The notes under the pieces: model-generated | What the model was told of the DNA's origin: nothing | Database searches by the model: none | Seen by the model: only the letters and a program-made list of their open reading frames with translations | Assembly (NCBI GenBank): GCA_018268675.1 | Contig: JAFDWB010000092.1 | Location: 62,001 to 126,000 of the forward strand | Direction: 5' to 3' | Source of the DNA: Actinomycetota bacterium | GTDB taxonomy: Bacteria; Actinomycetota; Thermoleophilia; Solirubrobacterales; 70-9 | Length of the DNA: 64,000 nt | In this document: piece after piece, positions 10,198-21,032 of the stretch | Layout: each line of letters starts with the position of its first letter | How positions within the stretch are numbered: position 1 is the stretch's first letter | Program-made: the position numbers and the translations under genes

Positions 10198-11247
10198 TTG
10201 AGCTGGTTCAGCCGCATCTTCCGGCTTGGCGGCCGGGACATGGCGGTCGATCTCGGCACGGCGAACACGCTTGTCTATGTGCGCGGGCGGGGGATCGTGC
10301 TGTCGGAGCCCTCGGTGGTCGCGATCGACACGAAAACCGGCCAGGTGCACGCGGTCGGGGTCGAAGCGAAGCGGATGATCGGGCGCACGCCGGGCAACAT
10401 CACCGCGATCCGGCCGCTGAAGGACGGCGTGATCGCCGATTTCGAGGTCACCGAACAGATGTTGCGGCACTTCATCCAGTCCGTTCACTCGAATCGCTTC
10501 GCGCACCCGCGGGTCGTCGTCTGCGTCCCGTCCGGCGTCACCGGGGTCGAGAAGCGCGCGGTCGAGGAGGCGTGCCTCTCGGCGGGCGCCCGCCAGGCCT
10601 ACCTGATCGAGGAGCCGATGGCGGCGGCGATCGGCGCCGGCCTGCCGGTCGCCGAGCCGACCGGGTCGATGATCGTCGACATCGGCGGCGGCACCACCGA
10701 GGTCGCGGTGATCAGCCTCGGTGGGATCGTCGTCTCGCAGTCGATCCGGGTCGGCGGCGACGAGCTCGACGAAGCGATCGTCGCCCACTGCAAAAACAAC
10801 TACAAACTGGCGATCGGCGCGCAGACCGCCGAGGAGGTCAAGCTCGAGGCCGGCTCGGCCGCCCCGCTGCCCACCGAGGTGCGCACCGAGATCCGCGGCC
10901 GCGACCTCGTCAGCGGGCTGCCGAAGACGATCGAGCTCGGCTCCGAGGAGGTCCGCCAGGCCCTCGAAGAGCCGGTCGGCCACATCGTCGCCGCGGTCAA
11001 GGAGACCCTCGACCAGACGCCGCCCGAGCTGGCGGGCGACATCATGGACCGCGGCATCACCTTGGCGGGGGGCGGCGCCCTCCTGCAAGGCCTCGAGCAG
11101 CGCCTCCACGACGAGTGCCAGATGCCCTGCCAGCTGGCAGAGTCGCCGCTCACCTGCGTGGCCGTCGGCTCGGGCATCTCGCTGGAGGAGTTCGAGACGA
11201 TCCACCGCAGCGGCAGGAACGGCACCGGGGCGCGCCAGCGTGTCTGA
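10198..11247 (+). CDS. mreB: Rod shape-determining protein MreB
   Basis: Bacterial actin that directs the elongation machinery along the inner membrane. 349 aa from TTG 10198. Phosphate-1 motif [11 protein letters not shown] (about 19-29) and phosphate-2 motif [16 protein letters not shown] are intact, and GGGALLQGL near the end is the adenosine motif. The short basic/aromatic N-terminus [11 protein letters not shown] is a plausible amphipathic membrane anchor. It is the first gene of the mreB-mreC-mreD-PBP2-rodA operon. Confidence 0.98.
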   Translation: MSWFSRIFRLGGRDMAVDLGTANTLVYVRGRGIVLSEPSVVAIDTKTGQVHAVGVEAKRMIGRTPGNITAIRPLKDGVIADFEVTEQMLRHFIQSVHSNRFAHPRVVVCVPSGVTGVEKRAVEEACLSAGARQAYLIEEPMAAAIGAGLPVAEPTGSMIVDIGGGTTEVAVISLGGIVVSQSIRVGGDELDEAIVAHCKNNYKLAIGAQTAEEVKLEAGSAAPLPTEVRTEIRGRDLVSGLPKTIELGSEEVRQALEEPVGHIVAAVKETLDQTPPELAGDIMDRGITLAGGGALLQGLEQRLHDECQMPCQLAESPLTCVAVGSGISLEEFETIHRSGRNGTGARQRV

Positions 11248-11300
11248 CGCCCCCGCCCTCATCCCTGTCTCAACCCGAACAGCCATCCTGGACCTTCCAC

Positions 11301-12146
11301 GTGTATCGCAAGCAAGTACGCCGCCGTAGGGCGATCCTCGCCCTCCTGATCGTCGGCAGCTTCGCGCTGCTGACGCTCACCTACGGCCAGGGGTCGAACA
11401 GCCTCCAGCGCGGTGTCACCGCGGTGTTCGCCCCGGTGTCCTCGGTCCTCGACCGGGCGCTCAAGCCCGCCCGCGACCTGATCAACTGGATCGACGAAAC
11501 CTTCGACGCCCGCGGCAACAACCGCCGCCTGGAAGAAGAACTGCAGGCCGCCCGCAAGCAGGCGGTCGGGGCGAAAGCGGCGCTGGCCGAAAACGCGGAA
11601 TTCCGCAAGCTCCTCAAATTCGACAAGTCGGGGGCGATCCCGGAAGGGACCGAACCGGTGACCGGGCGCGTGATCGGGCTCTCGCCGACGGTCTGGTTCA
11701 GCGACGTGATGATCGACGTCGGCTCGGGCGAAGGCGTGGCGGTCGGCAACCCGGTGGTGAACGGCGACGGCCTGATCGGCATGGTGACCGCGGTCACCGG
11801 CTCGACCTCCCAGGTGACGCTGATCTCCGACCACTCGAGCCACGTCACCGTGCGCGTCGTCCCGGCGGGCGTCCAGGGCGTGGTCACGCCGACGGTGGGC
11901 GAACCGGACCGCCTCTCGCTCGAATTCCTCAATTCGACGAAGAAGATCCACAAGGGCGAATCGGTGGTGACCGCGGGCTGGCACAGCGAAGGGTTCGAAT
12001 CGCGCTTCCCGCCCAACATCCCGGTCGGCGAAGTGGTCCAGGCATCGATCCTCGAACAGGTGGCCCAGGAACGCTCGGTGGTTCGCCCCTACGCCGACCT
12101 GCGCAACCTCGACACGGTCCAGGTGCTCACGGGTGGAGGCCACTAG
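11301..12146 (+). CDS. mreC: Cell shape-determining protein MreC
   Basis: Bitopic protein linking MreB to extracytoplasmic PBP2. 281 aa from GTG 11301 (protein starts YRKQVRRRRAILALL), chosen because the basic stretch and TM helix (about 12-30) then sit at the N-terminus. A coiled coil at about 70-105 (NNRRLEEELQAARKQ) is followed by the two-barrel MreC domain (VIGLSPTVWFSDVMIDVGSG). The open frame runs further upstream through mreB in another frame, which is spurious. Glu is written mostly GAA, unlike cytosolic neighbours. Confidence 0.95.
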   Translation: MYRKQVRRRRAILALLIVGSFALLTLTYGQGSNSLQRGVTAVFAPVSSVLDRALKPARDLINWIDETFDARGNNRRLEEELQAARKQAVGAKAALAENAEFRKLLKFDKSGAIPEGTEPVTGRVIGLSPTVWFSDVMIDVGSGEGVAVGNPVVNGDGLIGMVTAVTGSTSQVTLISDHSSHVTVRVVPAGVQGVVTPTVGEPDRLSLEFLNSTKKIHKGESVVTAGWHSEGFESRFPPNIPVGEVVQASILEQVAQERSVVRPYADLRNLDTVQVLTGGGH

Positions 12147-12694
12147 TGATCCTGACCCCGAAAATCGTCGTCCGCCTGCTGCTCGTCGGCCTCTTCGGCG
12201 TGCTGTTGCAGCTGACCTTCTTCTCCCAGGTCGCGCTGTTCCACGTCAGCCCCGACATCCTGCCCTCGCTGGTCGTCTGCTTCGGCCTGCTGGGCGGGAC
12301 GATGACCGGCGCCGTCTCCGGCTTCGCGATCGGCTTCCTGCTCGATTGCCTGCTGATCCAGCCGCTCGGCGGTGCCTCGCTGGTGCTGATCGCGGTCGGC
12401 TACGCGGCCGGCACCTTCCGCGAGCGCTTCGAGATCCACAGTCGCCTGGTCGCGCCGCTGATGTGCGCGGTCCTCACCCTGGCCGCCGAGCTCGGCTTCG
12501 GCGCGGTCGAGGCGATGTTCGGGATCCACGCCTCGGTCAGCGTGCTGGTCGTCCGCGACATGCTGATCAAGAGCGTCTTCGCCTTCTTCCTCGGCTGGGC
12601 GATCTACGTCGGCATGCGGCGCCTGGTCCGTCCCGCCCTGGTCGATGAGGCGACGGTGCGGCGCACCAGACGACCGACGGTCCTGGGAGCGTAG
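12146..12694 (+). CDS. mreD: Rod shape-determining membrane protein MreD
   Basis: 182-aa polytopic membrane protein of the elongasome. GTG start overlaps the mreC stop by one base (TAGTG). About five hydrophobic segments; the motif SPDILPSLVVCFGLLGGTMTGAVSGFAIGFLLDCLL is typical of MreD. Its position between mreC and PBP2 confirms the call. Confidence 0.93.
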   Translation: MILTPKIVVRLLLVGLFGVLLQLTFFSQVALFHVSPDILPSLVVCFGLLGGTMTGAVSGFAIGFLLDCLLIQPLGGASLVLIAVGYAAGTFRERFEIHSRLVAPLMCAVLTLAAELGFGAVEAMFGIHASVSVLVVRDMLIKSVFAFFLGWAIYVGMRRLVRPALVDEATVRRTRRPTVLGA

Positions 12695-12698
12695 GAGC

Positions 12699-14657
12699 GT
12701 GTACCAGCGACCCGAGGACAGGGCGCGGCCGAACCGGATGGCGCTGCGGATCGCCGTCGTCGGCGGCGTCGCCGCGGCGCTCTTCGCGGTGCTCTTCTTC
12801 CGCCTTTGGGACCTGCAGGTCCTCGAAGGCGCCGAAAACCTCGCCCAGGCCACGAACAACCGCACCCGGGAACTGAAAATCCTCGCGCCGCGGGGCAAAA
12901 TCCTCGCCCGCAACGGCGAAGTGCTGGTCGACAACCGCACCAGCCTGGCGCTGCAGGTCGACCCCTCGAAGCTGCCCAAGCAGACGGCGGCGAGGATGGC
13001 CGAGCTGAAGGAAATCGGCGAACTCGTCCACATGAGCTTGAAACAGGTCGAAAACAAGCTCGAAGAAGAAGTGAAAGTCGTCGCTTCGGGAGCGCCGCTC
13101 ACCGTCCGTCGCGAAGTCGGCTACAACCTCATCTACTACATCGAGGAACGCCCGGGGAAGTTCCCGGGAGTGACCGTGGAACGCGTCTTCGTCCGCAACT
13201 ATCCGAACGAAACCGAGGCCGCCCACCTGCTCGGGCACACCGGCCAGGTGGACCAGGAAGAACTGGAAAAAGGTCCCTACAAGGGCCTCGAACCGGGCGA
13301 AGTGGTCGGCAAGGAAGGGGTCGAGTACACCTACGACAAGTACCTGCGCGGCACCCCGGGCATCTCCCGGTACCAGGTGAACGCGCTCGGCGAGCCGACC
13401 CCCGGCGGGCAGCTCGCCCAGACCCCGCCGAAGCCGGGGGACAGCCTGAAACTGACGATCAACCCGGCGATGCAGAAAGCCGGCGAAGCGGCGCTGGCCG
13501 AACGCGGGCTGCCGGGCGCCTTCGTCTCGATGAACATCCACAACGGGCAGATCCTCGCCTTCGGCTCCTACCCGACCTACAACCCGACGGTGTGGACGAA
13601 GCCGCTCTCGCCGAAGGCCTACGAACAGCTGTCCTCGGAAGCGAACGGCACGCCGCTGTTCGACCGGGTGATCTCGAGCCTCTATCCGACCGGCTCGACC
13701 TACAAGCTCCTGACCGCGCTGGCGGGGCTCGAAAACAACTACGTCACCGGCAGCACGGTGGTCCAGGACAACGGCTACATCGAACTCGGCAACCAGAAAT
13801 TCGAAAACTCCGAAGGCGCGGTCAACGGCCCGATCAGCCTTCTGCACGCGTTCGAAGTGTCCTCGGACGTCTACTTCTACAAGCTCGGCGCGCGGATGTG
13901 GAACAACAACGACCTGCAGAACTGGTCCCACAAGATGGGGATCGGCGACCCGACCGGGATCGACATCCCGGGCCAGGAACTCGGCCTTGTGCCGAGCAAG
14001 AAATGGCGCGACGAACTCTTCGAAAACGAAGAAACCGAACGGCCCTGGTCGCAGGGCGACGACGTCCAGCTGGCGACCGGGCAGGGCGACCTGCAGACCG
14101 ACCCCATGCAGATGGCGATCGCCTATGCCGCGCTCGGCAACGGCGGCACCATCGTCACCCCGCACCTCGGCATGGAAATCCTCGACCCGGCGGGGCGGGC
14201 GTTGAAGGAAATCGACCCCGGGCCGCGCCGCCACGTGGCGATCAAACCGGAAACGCGGCAGCTGATCATGGAAGGACTGCATCTCGCCGCGCAGGGGCCG
14301 AGCGGCACCGGACACCCGGTGTTCGGTGAATTCCCGATCCCGATCGCGGGCAAGACCGGGACCGCGGAACGCCCCCCGAACGGGACCCAGTCCTGGTTCA
14401 TCTCGTTGGCGCCGTACCCGAACCCCAATATCGTCACCGCGGTGACGATCGAGCACGGCGGCTTCGGCGTCGAAAGCGCGGCGCCCGCGAACAAGCAGAT
14501 CCTGGAAGCGTATTTCAGCCACCAGCTCGAACAGGAAAAGAAGAAGGAAGCACGGGCCGAAGGGCGTGAAGCGGGCGGGGAAGCCGAAGCCGGCGGCGAA
14601 GAAACCTACGAAGAAGTCCCGGCCGAAGCGGGCGCGGGAGCGGGTGGTCACCCGTGA
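12699..14657 (+). CDS. mrdA: Penicillin-binding protein 2 (elongation transpeptidase)
   Basis: Class B PBP that cross-links peptidoglycan during elongation with RodA. 652 aa from GTG 12699; ATG 12738 is an alternative. One N-terminal TM (about 18-36), the dimerisation/pedestal domain, then the transpeptidase: STYK with active Ser333, SSD-type second motif (SSDVYFYK) and KTG at 552-554. The tail is rich in Glu, Lys and Gly. Glu codons are mostly GAA. The stop overlaps the rodA start. Confidence 0.96.
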   Translation: MYQRPEDRARPNRMALRIAVVGGVAAALFAVLFFRLWDLQVLEGAENLAQATNNRTRELKILAPRGKILARNGEVLVDNRTSLALQVDPSKLPKQTAARMAELKEIGELVHMSLKQVENKLEEEVKVVASGAPLTVRREVGYNLIYYIEERPGKFPGVTVERVFVRNYPNETEAAHLLGHTGQVDQEELEKGPYKGLEPGEVVGKEGVEYTYDKYLRGTPGISRYQVNALGEPTPGGQLAQTPPKPGDSLKLTINPAMQKAGEAALAERGLPGAFVSMNIHNGQILAFGSYPTYNPTVWTKPLSPKAYEQLSSEANGTPLFDRVISSLYPTGSTYKLLTALAGLENNYVTGSTVVQDNGYIELGNQKFENSEGAVNGPISLLHAFEVSSDVYFYKLGARMWNNNDLQNWSHKMGIGDPTGIDIPGQELGLVPSKKWRDELFENEETERPWSQGDDVQLATGQGDLQTDPMQMAIAYAALGNGGTIVTPHLGMEILDPAGRALKEIDPGPRRHVAIKPETRQLIMEGLHLAAQGPSGTGHPVFGEFPIPIAGKTGTAERPPNGTQSWFISLAPYPNPNIVTAVTIEHGGFGVESAAPANKQILEAYFSHQLEQEKKKEARAEGREAGGEAEAGGEETYEEVPAEAGAGAGGHP

Positions 14658-15853
14658 TGTACGCGACGCGGGCGCGGCAGGCGCGGCCCGAGCTCTTCGA
14701 CGAACGGCCGACGATCGGCGAACGCCTCGGGCTCGCCCAGATGGACTGGGTGCTCACCCTGTCCGCGATCGGGCTGATCGCGTTCAGCGTCTTCACCCTC
14801 GGCCAGGCGACGCTGCAGGACGTTCCCGGCGACCCGCATTACTACCTGAACCGCCAGGCGATCTACGGGATTGTCGGGATCATCGGCATGGTGATCGTCA
14901 GCCGGATCGACTACTCGCGCTTCCGCGAGCTGCGGGTCGGCATCTACACCTTCGTCTGCGTCTCGATCGCGCTGGTCTTCTTCGTCGGCGCCGCCGCGCT
15001 CGGCTCGCGCCGCTCGTTCGAACTGCCGCTCTTCTCCTTCCAGCCCTCCGAGCTGGCGAAGCTCCTGCTCGTTTTGGCCCTCGCGGGCTTCGTCATCGAC
15101 GGCTCGCGGCGCAGCTCGCCGATCCGCCGAACCCTCCGTTATCTGGCTCTGGGACTGTTCCCGGCGGGGATGGTCTTCCTCCAGCCGGACCTCGGCACCG
15201 CCCTCGTGCTGGGCGTCGGGACCCTCGCCGTGATGTACTTCGGGGGAGTCCCATGGACCCACTTCGCAGTAATAGGCGGCACGATTGCCGCCCTCATAGC
15301 TTTAGTCCTCGTCGTGGCGCCTGCCCTCGGCCACCCCGTGCTTCAGGAATACCAGGAACAGAGGCTCACCTCGTTCCTGCATCCGAGCTCGGATCCCGCG
15401 GGCGCGGGCTACCAGCAGGACCAATCCATGGTTGCGATCGGCGCCGGTCAGCAGACCGGGCGCGGCAACCAAGCCACCCAGACGCGGCTCGACTTCGTGC
15501 CGGAGCGCTCGACCGACTTCATCTTCGCGGTGATCGGGGAGCGCTACGGGTTCGTGGGCGCCGCGTTCGTCCTATCCCTTTACGCCCTTCTCATCTGGCG
15601 GGCGCTGCGGATCGTGACGCTCTCGAAGAACTCCTACGGGATCTTGGTCGCCGGCGGGTTAGCCGTCGAGCTCTTGTTCCAGGTGTTCGTCAATGTCGGG
15701 ATGTGCCTCGGCATCATGCCCATCACGGGCATCCCTTTGCCGATGATGAGTTACGGAGGGTCCTCCGTGCTCGCTACCTTCCTGGCGATTGGAGTCCTCC
15801 AGAGCATCCACATCCAGGCGCGTCTCAGCCGGCAGGGAAGGTTCGCGTGGTGA
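14654..15853 (+). CDS. rodA: Peptidoglycan glycosyltransferase RodA
   Basis: SEDS-family polymerase partnering PBP2. 399 aa with about ten TM helices. Conserved features: FQPSELAKLLLVLALA, QPDLGTALVLGVGTLAVMYFGG, the loop VPERSTDFIFAVIGERYGFVGA, and PLPMMSYGGSSVLATFLAIGVLQSI near the C-terminus. Start GTG 14654 or the adjacent ATG 14657, both overlapping the PBP2 stop. Last gene of the mre operon. Confidence 0.97.
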   Translation: MMYATRARQARPELFDERPTIGERLGLAQMDWVLTLSAIGLIAFSVFTLGQATLQDVPGDPHYYLNRQAIYGIVGIIGMVIVSRIDYSRFRELRVGIYTFVCVSIALVFFVGAAALGSRRSFELPLFSFQPSELAKLLLVLALAGFVIDGSRRSSPIRRTLRYLALGLFPAGMVFLQPDLGTALVLGVGTLAVMYFGGVPWTHFAVIGGTIAALIALVLVVAPALGHPVLQEYQEQRLTSFLHPSSDPAGAGYQQDQSMVAIGAGQQTGRGNQATQTRLDFVPERSTDFIFAVIGERYGFVGAAFVLSLYALLIWRALRIVTLSKNSYGILVAGGLAVELLFQVFVNVGMCLGIMPITGIPLPMMSYGGSSVLATFLAIGVLQSIHIQARLSRQGRFAW

Positions 15854-15904
15854 CGCCTCTGTAGAGGGCCCGCGCATGCGTACCTAACCGAATGAGCTGA
15901 ACAA

Positions 15905-17767
15905 ATGAAGAAAACGATTCTGGTGTCCGCCGAGCGAGGCGAGACGCGCGTTGCCGTACTCGAGGCGAAGGCGAAAGGCTCGAAGCCGAACGTCGCCGAG
16001 CTCTACATGGAGCGCCGCGGCCGCCGCTCGATCGTCGGCAACATCTACAAGGGCAAGGTCGACAACGTCCTGCCCGGCATGGAGGCCGCCTTCGTCGACA
16101 TCGGCCTCGAGCGCAACGGCTTCCTGCACGTCGACGAGATCGTCCTGCCGGACGGTCAGCAGGCGCCGCGGCGCGGCCGCGGGTCCGGCAAAGGCGCGCG
16201 GATCAACGAGCTGATCAAGCCGGGCCAGGAGATCCTGGTCCAGGTCGTCAAGGACCCGCTGAAGACGAAGGGCGCGCGGCTCTCGATGAACGTCTCGATC
16301 GCCGGGCGCTACCTGGTGTTCGCGCCGCAGGGCTCGGGCGTCGGGGTGAGCCGCCGGCTTTCCGACAAAGAACGGGACCGGCTGCGCAAGATGGTCGACC
16401 GGACCTACAAAGGGCCGGGCGGGCTGATCGTGCGGACCGCCGCCCACGGGGCCAAAAAATCCGACTTCGTGCGGGAGATCTCCTACCTGCAGAAGCTGAA
16501 CGAGGTGCTCGAGCGCCGGGCGGCGGAAACCAAGGCGCCGTCGATGGTCTTCCAGGAGGCCGACCTCTCGGTCCGCGTCCTCCGCGACGTCTTCCTGAAC
16601 GAGTTCGAAAAGGCGATCATCGACTCCGAGAAGCAGTTCGAGCGGGTCACCAGCTTCTTCCAGCGCACCGCGCCGGAGCTGGTCGGCGGGGTCGAGCTCT
16701 ACAAGGGCCAGAAGCAGTCGCTGTTCGAAAAATATGGGATCGACCGGGAGATCGAGTCGACCCTGAACCGGCGGGTCGACCTGCCGAGCGGCGGTTATCT
16801 GGTGATCGACTATGCCGAGGCGCTGACCGTGATCGACGTGAACTCGGGAAGCTTCACCGGGCGCGGCAAAGGCGGCCTCGAGGAGACGATCACGAAGGTC
16901 AACACCGAGGCCGCCGAGGAGGCGGTGCGCCAGCTGCGGCTGCGCGACATCGGCGGGATCATCGTCATCGACTTCATCGACATGGCGCGCGCCTCGAACC
17001 GGGACAAAGTCCTGAAGACGATGCGCAAAGCGCTCGACGCCGACAAGTCGAAGAGCTACGTGGTCGAGGTCTCGCCGCTCGGGCTGGTCGAGATGACGCG
17101 CCAGAACGTCACCGACGGGGTGCGCGAGATCCTCACCGAGCTGTGCCCGACCTGTCACGGTGAGGGGGTCGTGCTCTCGGCCGAGACGGTCGCCCTGGAG
17201 GGCTTGCGGAAGATGCGCGAAATCGCGGCGGAAAAATCCGCGGAAGCGTTCCTCATCCGCGTGAATCCCAAGGTCGCCGCGGCGCTCACCGACGCCGACA
17301 GCGGCCTGGCCGAGCTCGAGGAGGAGACCGGCAAGCGCTTCCACTTCGAGGGCGGCGACGCGAACGCGATCGACACCTTCGAAGTGGTCGAGTCGGGGTC
17401 ACGGGCGGCGATCGAGGAGCGGGCGCTGCCGTTCAAGGTAGGCGAGGAGGTGCTGGTCAAGATCGACGAGCCTCACATGTACAACGCCGACGATGCGGTC
17501 GCCCGGATCGACTCCTACATCGTCAGCGTGACCGGCGGCGGGCCCTATGTGGGGGAGCGCCGGATGGTGCGGATCGAGGAGGTGGAGCGGGCGGCGGCGA
17601 TCGCCTCGCTGCTGGGTGGCGAGTCCCCGAACGGGCACGCAAACGGCGCTTCCAACGGCGACGGGCTAGACTCCGACGCTCCCGCGCGCAAACGCAGTCG
17701 CGGCCGCCGAGGCGGTCGGGGGCGTTCGCGCGCCAATCAAGGCAGCACGGACGAGCAGTCGGAATAG
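15905..17767 (+). CDS. rng: Ribonuclease E/G family endoribonuclease
   Basis: Single-strand-specific endoribonuclease for rRNA maturation and mRNA decay. 620 aa. The S1 domain occupies about 30-130 (GNIYKGKVDNVLPGMEAAFVDIG). The catalytic DNase I-like region carries the Mg-binding aspartates in LTVIDVNSGSFTG and IIVIDFIDM. The zinc link is CPTCHGEG. The short Ser/Arg/Gly-rich tail lacks the long degradosome scaffold of E. coli RNase E. It is 12 nt from rplU, the common rng-rplU-rpmA order. Confidence 0.95.
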   Translation: MKKTILVSAERGETRVAVLEAKAKGSKPNVAELYMERRGRRSIVGNIYKGKVDNVLPGMEAAFVDIGLERNGFLHVDEIVLPDGQQAPRRGRGSGKGARINELIKPGQEILVQVVKDPLKTKGARLSMNVSIAGRYLVFAPQGSGVGVSRRLSDKERDRLRKMVDRTYKGPGGLIVRTAAHGAKKSDFVREISYLQKLNEVLERRAAETKAPSMVFQEADLSVRVLRDVFLNEFEKAIIDSEKQFERVTSFFQRTAPELVGGVELYKGQKQSLFEKYGIDREIESTLNRRVDLPSGGYLVIDYAEALTVIDVNSGSFTGRGKGGLEETITKVNTEAAEEAVRQLRLRDIGGIIVIDFIDMARASNRDKVLKTMRKALDADKSKSYVVEVSPLGLVEMTRQNVTDGVREILTELCPTCHGEGVVLSAETVALEGLRKMREIAAEKSAEAFLIRVNPKVAAALTDADSGLAELEEETGKRFHFEGGDANAIDTFEVVESGSRAAIEERALPFKVGEEVLVKIDEPHMYNADDAVARIDSYIVSVTGGGPYVGERRMVRIEEVERAAAIASLLGGESPNGHANGASNGDGLDSDAPARKRSRGRRGGRGRSRANQGSTDEQSE

Positions 17768-17779
17768 GAACGAGACAGC

Positions 17780-18127
17780 ATGTACGCGGTGGTCGAAAGC
17801 GGTGGCAAGCAGTACAAGGTCGAAGAGGGCACCTCGCTGCTCGTCGATCGGCTGGACGCCAAGGACGGCGACAAAGTCTCGCTGCGCCCGGTGCTCTTCC
17901 GTGACGGTGACGTGATCGTCGGGAAAGGCCTCGAGAAAGTCAAAGTCGAGGCCAAGGTCGCGGAACACCTCCGTGGCCCGAAGGTCAAAGTCTTCAAATA
18001 CAAGGCGAAGAAGGGATACCGGCGCCGCGCCGGCCACCGTTCCGAGCTGACCAGGCTCGAGGTGACCAGCCTCAAAGGTGGAGCCAAAAAAGCCCCCGCC
18101 GCCAAAGCCGAGAAAGAGGAGTCCTGA
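17780..18127 (+). CDS. rplU: 50S ribosomal protein L21
   Basis: 115 aa; the family signature [17 protein letters not shown] is present near residue 75, and the N-terminus [17 protein letters not shown] is diagnostic. A Lys/Ala-rich tail of about 15 residues extends the C-terminus. The gene ends 2 nt before rpmA, so the pair is translated together. Confidence 0.98.
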   Translation: MYAVVESGGKQYKVEEGTSLLVDRLDAKDGDKVSLRPVLFRDGDVIVGKGLEKVKVEAKVAEHLRGPKVKVFKYKAKKGYRRRAGHRSELTRLEVTSLKGGAKKAPAAKAEKEES

Positions 18128-18129
18128 GG

Positions 18130-18384
18130 ATGGCCCATAAGAAAGGCCTCGGCTCCAGCCGCAACGGCCGCGAATCCAACCCGAACATGCTCGGCGTCAA
18201 GGTCTTCGCCGGCCAGCAGGTCCACGGCGGCGAGATCATCGTCCGCCAGCGGGGGACTCGCTTCTGGCCGGGTGAGGGCGTCGGCATCGGCCGGGATCAC
18301 ACGATCTTTGCGACGCGCGAAGGCAAGGTCTCCTTTCACTCGGCGCGTAAGGGTCGGACCATCAGCGTTCTGGCTGACGACTGA
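18130..18384 (+). CDS. rpmA: 50S ribosomal protein L27
   Basis: 84 aa. [24 protein letters not shown] and the [26 protein letters not shown] core are typical. There is no N-terminal extension of the kind cleaved in Firmicutes. The stop is followed 12 nt later by hairpin C1, then obgE. Confidence 0.98.
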   Translation: MAHKKGLGSSRNGRESNPNMLGVKVFAGQQVHGGEIIVRQRGTRFWPGEGVGIGRDHTIFATREGKVSFHSARKGRTISVLADD

Positions 18385-18395
18385 GGTTTGTGAGG

Positions 18396-18466
18396 GGGAG
18401 GAGTCGGGGGACCCCCTCTCTCACGAACTGCAGGGAGGTTCGTTCGGGGGTCCCCCGACTCCTCCC
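18396..18466. repeat. Type C hairpin C1 (rpmA-obgE)
   Basis: Perfect 21-bp arms 18396-18416 and 18446-18466. The 29-nt centre contains CTCACGAACTGCAGGGAGG then TTCGTTC. It starts 12 nt after the rpmA stop. The arms differ from those of the other type C copies, but the centre is closely shared with C2 and C3. Confidence 0.9.
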
Positions 18467-18492
18467 GCGCGCCTCTGTCGTTCTACTTTTAG

Positions 18493-19788
<1,296 letters not shown>

Positions 19789-19796
19789 GTCTTGGG

Positions 19797-19867
19797 GGGA
19801 CGAGTCGGGAGACCCCCTCACTCACGAACAGCGTGGAGGTTCGTTCGGGGGTCTCCCGACTCGTCCC
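19797..19867. repeat. Type C hairpin C2 (obgE-proB)
   Basis: Perfect 21-bp arms 19797-19817 and 19847-19867 around a 29-nt centre containing ACTCACGAACAGCGTGGAGG then TTCGTTC. It starts 8 nt after the obgE stop. Arms resemble C1 (GACGAGTCGGGAGACC against GAGGAGTCGGGGGACC), and each left-arm change is matched in the right arm. Confidence 0.9.
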
Positions 19868-19906
19868 GCGAAGCCGGTTCCTCTTTCGCTCTTAGACTTG
19901 CCGGCC

Positions 19907-21001
19907 ATGACGCTGGTTGTGAAGCTTGGATCGTCGGTGGTTGCCGCCGACGACGGCTCCTTGCGCGCGGACGTGCTCGACTCGGTGTGCGAGCAGGTGA
20001 GCGCGCTCGAGCGGGCCGGGGAGCGGGTCGTGCTCGTCACCTCCGGGGCGATCGCGCGAGGGATGCGGCTGCTCGAGCTCGGCGAGCGCCCGCGCGGGAT
20101 GGACGCGCTGCAGGCCTGCTCGGCGATCGGCCAGGGTGACCTCTTCCGCGCGTATGAGTCACGGCTGGCGGCGGGGGGGACGCGCGCCGCGCAGGTGCTG
20201 CTGACGCTCTCCGACGTCTCCGAACGCAGTCACTACCTGAACGTGCGGCACACGCTCGACCGGCTGCTCGACTGGAACGTGGTGCCGGTGATCAACGAGA
20301 ACGACACGACCGCCACCGACGAAGTGACCTTCGGCGACAACGACTTCCTCGCCGCGCTGGTCGCCGCGCTGCTGAAGGCGCGGCTGCTGGTGCTGCTGAC
20401 GAACACCGACGGCGTGTTCACCGCCGACCCCCGCTCCGACCCGGGCGCCGCGCTCGTGCCACAGATCGAGGACACCCAGGCGCTGGAGGCGATCCAGATC
20501 GGTGAGTCCTCGCGGCTCGGGCGGGGTGGGATGGAGAGCAAGATCACCTCGGCGCGGATCGCCAGCGAGTCGGGCGTGCCGGTGGTCATCTGCAACGGCA
20601 CCAGGGGCGGCGAGCTGGCCGCGGCGGCGGCGGGCGCGGAGGTGGGGACGCGGTTCACGGCGCGGGTCGAGGGGCGTCTCAGCCCCTACAAGCTGTGGCT
20701 CAAATACGCCAAGCAGCCGAGCGGCGAGGTCGTGATCGACCCCGGGGCGGCGGCGCGTCTGCGCGAGAGCGGTTCGAGCCTGCTGGCGGTCGGCGTGGTC
20801 CTCGCGCGGGGCGGCTTCCAGGCGGGCGACGCCGTCTGGGTGGTCGAGCGCGACAGCGGTGTGCCCCTCGGCAAGGGCATCTCCGAGTACTCCGCCGGCG
20901 ACGTCGCCGGCACGGCAGGCCATCGCAGCGCCTACCTGCGCGAGCACTTCCCCGAGGTGCCCGAGGAGGTCATCCACCGGGACCGCTTCGTGCTGCTTTG
21001 A
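19907..21001 (+). CDS. proB: Glutamate 5-kinase
   Basis: First step of proline synthesis: ATP-dependent phosphorylation of glutamate. 364 aa from ATG 19907; the frame is open further upstream through hairpin C2, but MTLVVKLGSSVV is the family N-terminus. Amino-acid-kinase motifs VTSGAIARGM, INENDTTATDEVTFGDND and GRGGMESKITSA are present. The C-terminal ~90 residues (DPGAAARLRE, LAVGVVLARGGFQAGDAV) form a PUA domain. proA follows 31 nt later. Confidence 0.97.
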   Translation: MTLVVKLGSSVVAADDGSLRADVLDSVCEQVSALERAGERVVLVTSGAIARGMRLLELGERPRGMDALQACSAIGQGDLFRAYESRLAAGGTRAAQVLLTLSDVSERSHYLNVRHTLDRLLDWNVVPVINENDTTATDEVTFGDNDFLAALVAALLKARLLVLLTNTDGVFTADPRSDPGAALVPQIEDTQALEAIQIGESSRLGRGGMESKITSARIASESGVPVVICNGTRGGELAAAAAGAEVGTRFTARVEGRLSPYKLWLKYAKQPSGEVVIDPGAAARLRESGSSLLAVGVVLARGGFQAGDAVWVVERDSGVPLGKGISEYSAGDVAGTAGHRSAYLREHFPEVPEEVIHRDRFVLL

Positions 21002-21032
21002 GGCAGATTCTTAGGCCAAGTACCCTGTCCGG

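Noticed and set aside
10572-11300. N-terminal extension of mreC across mreB
   Set aside because: The frame is open, but the product is low-complexity and overlaps the certain mreB; the MreC TM helix fits a start at GTG 11301.
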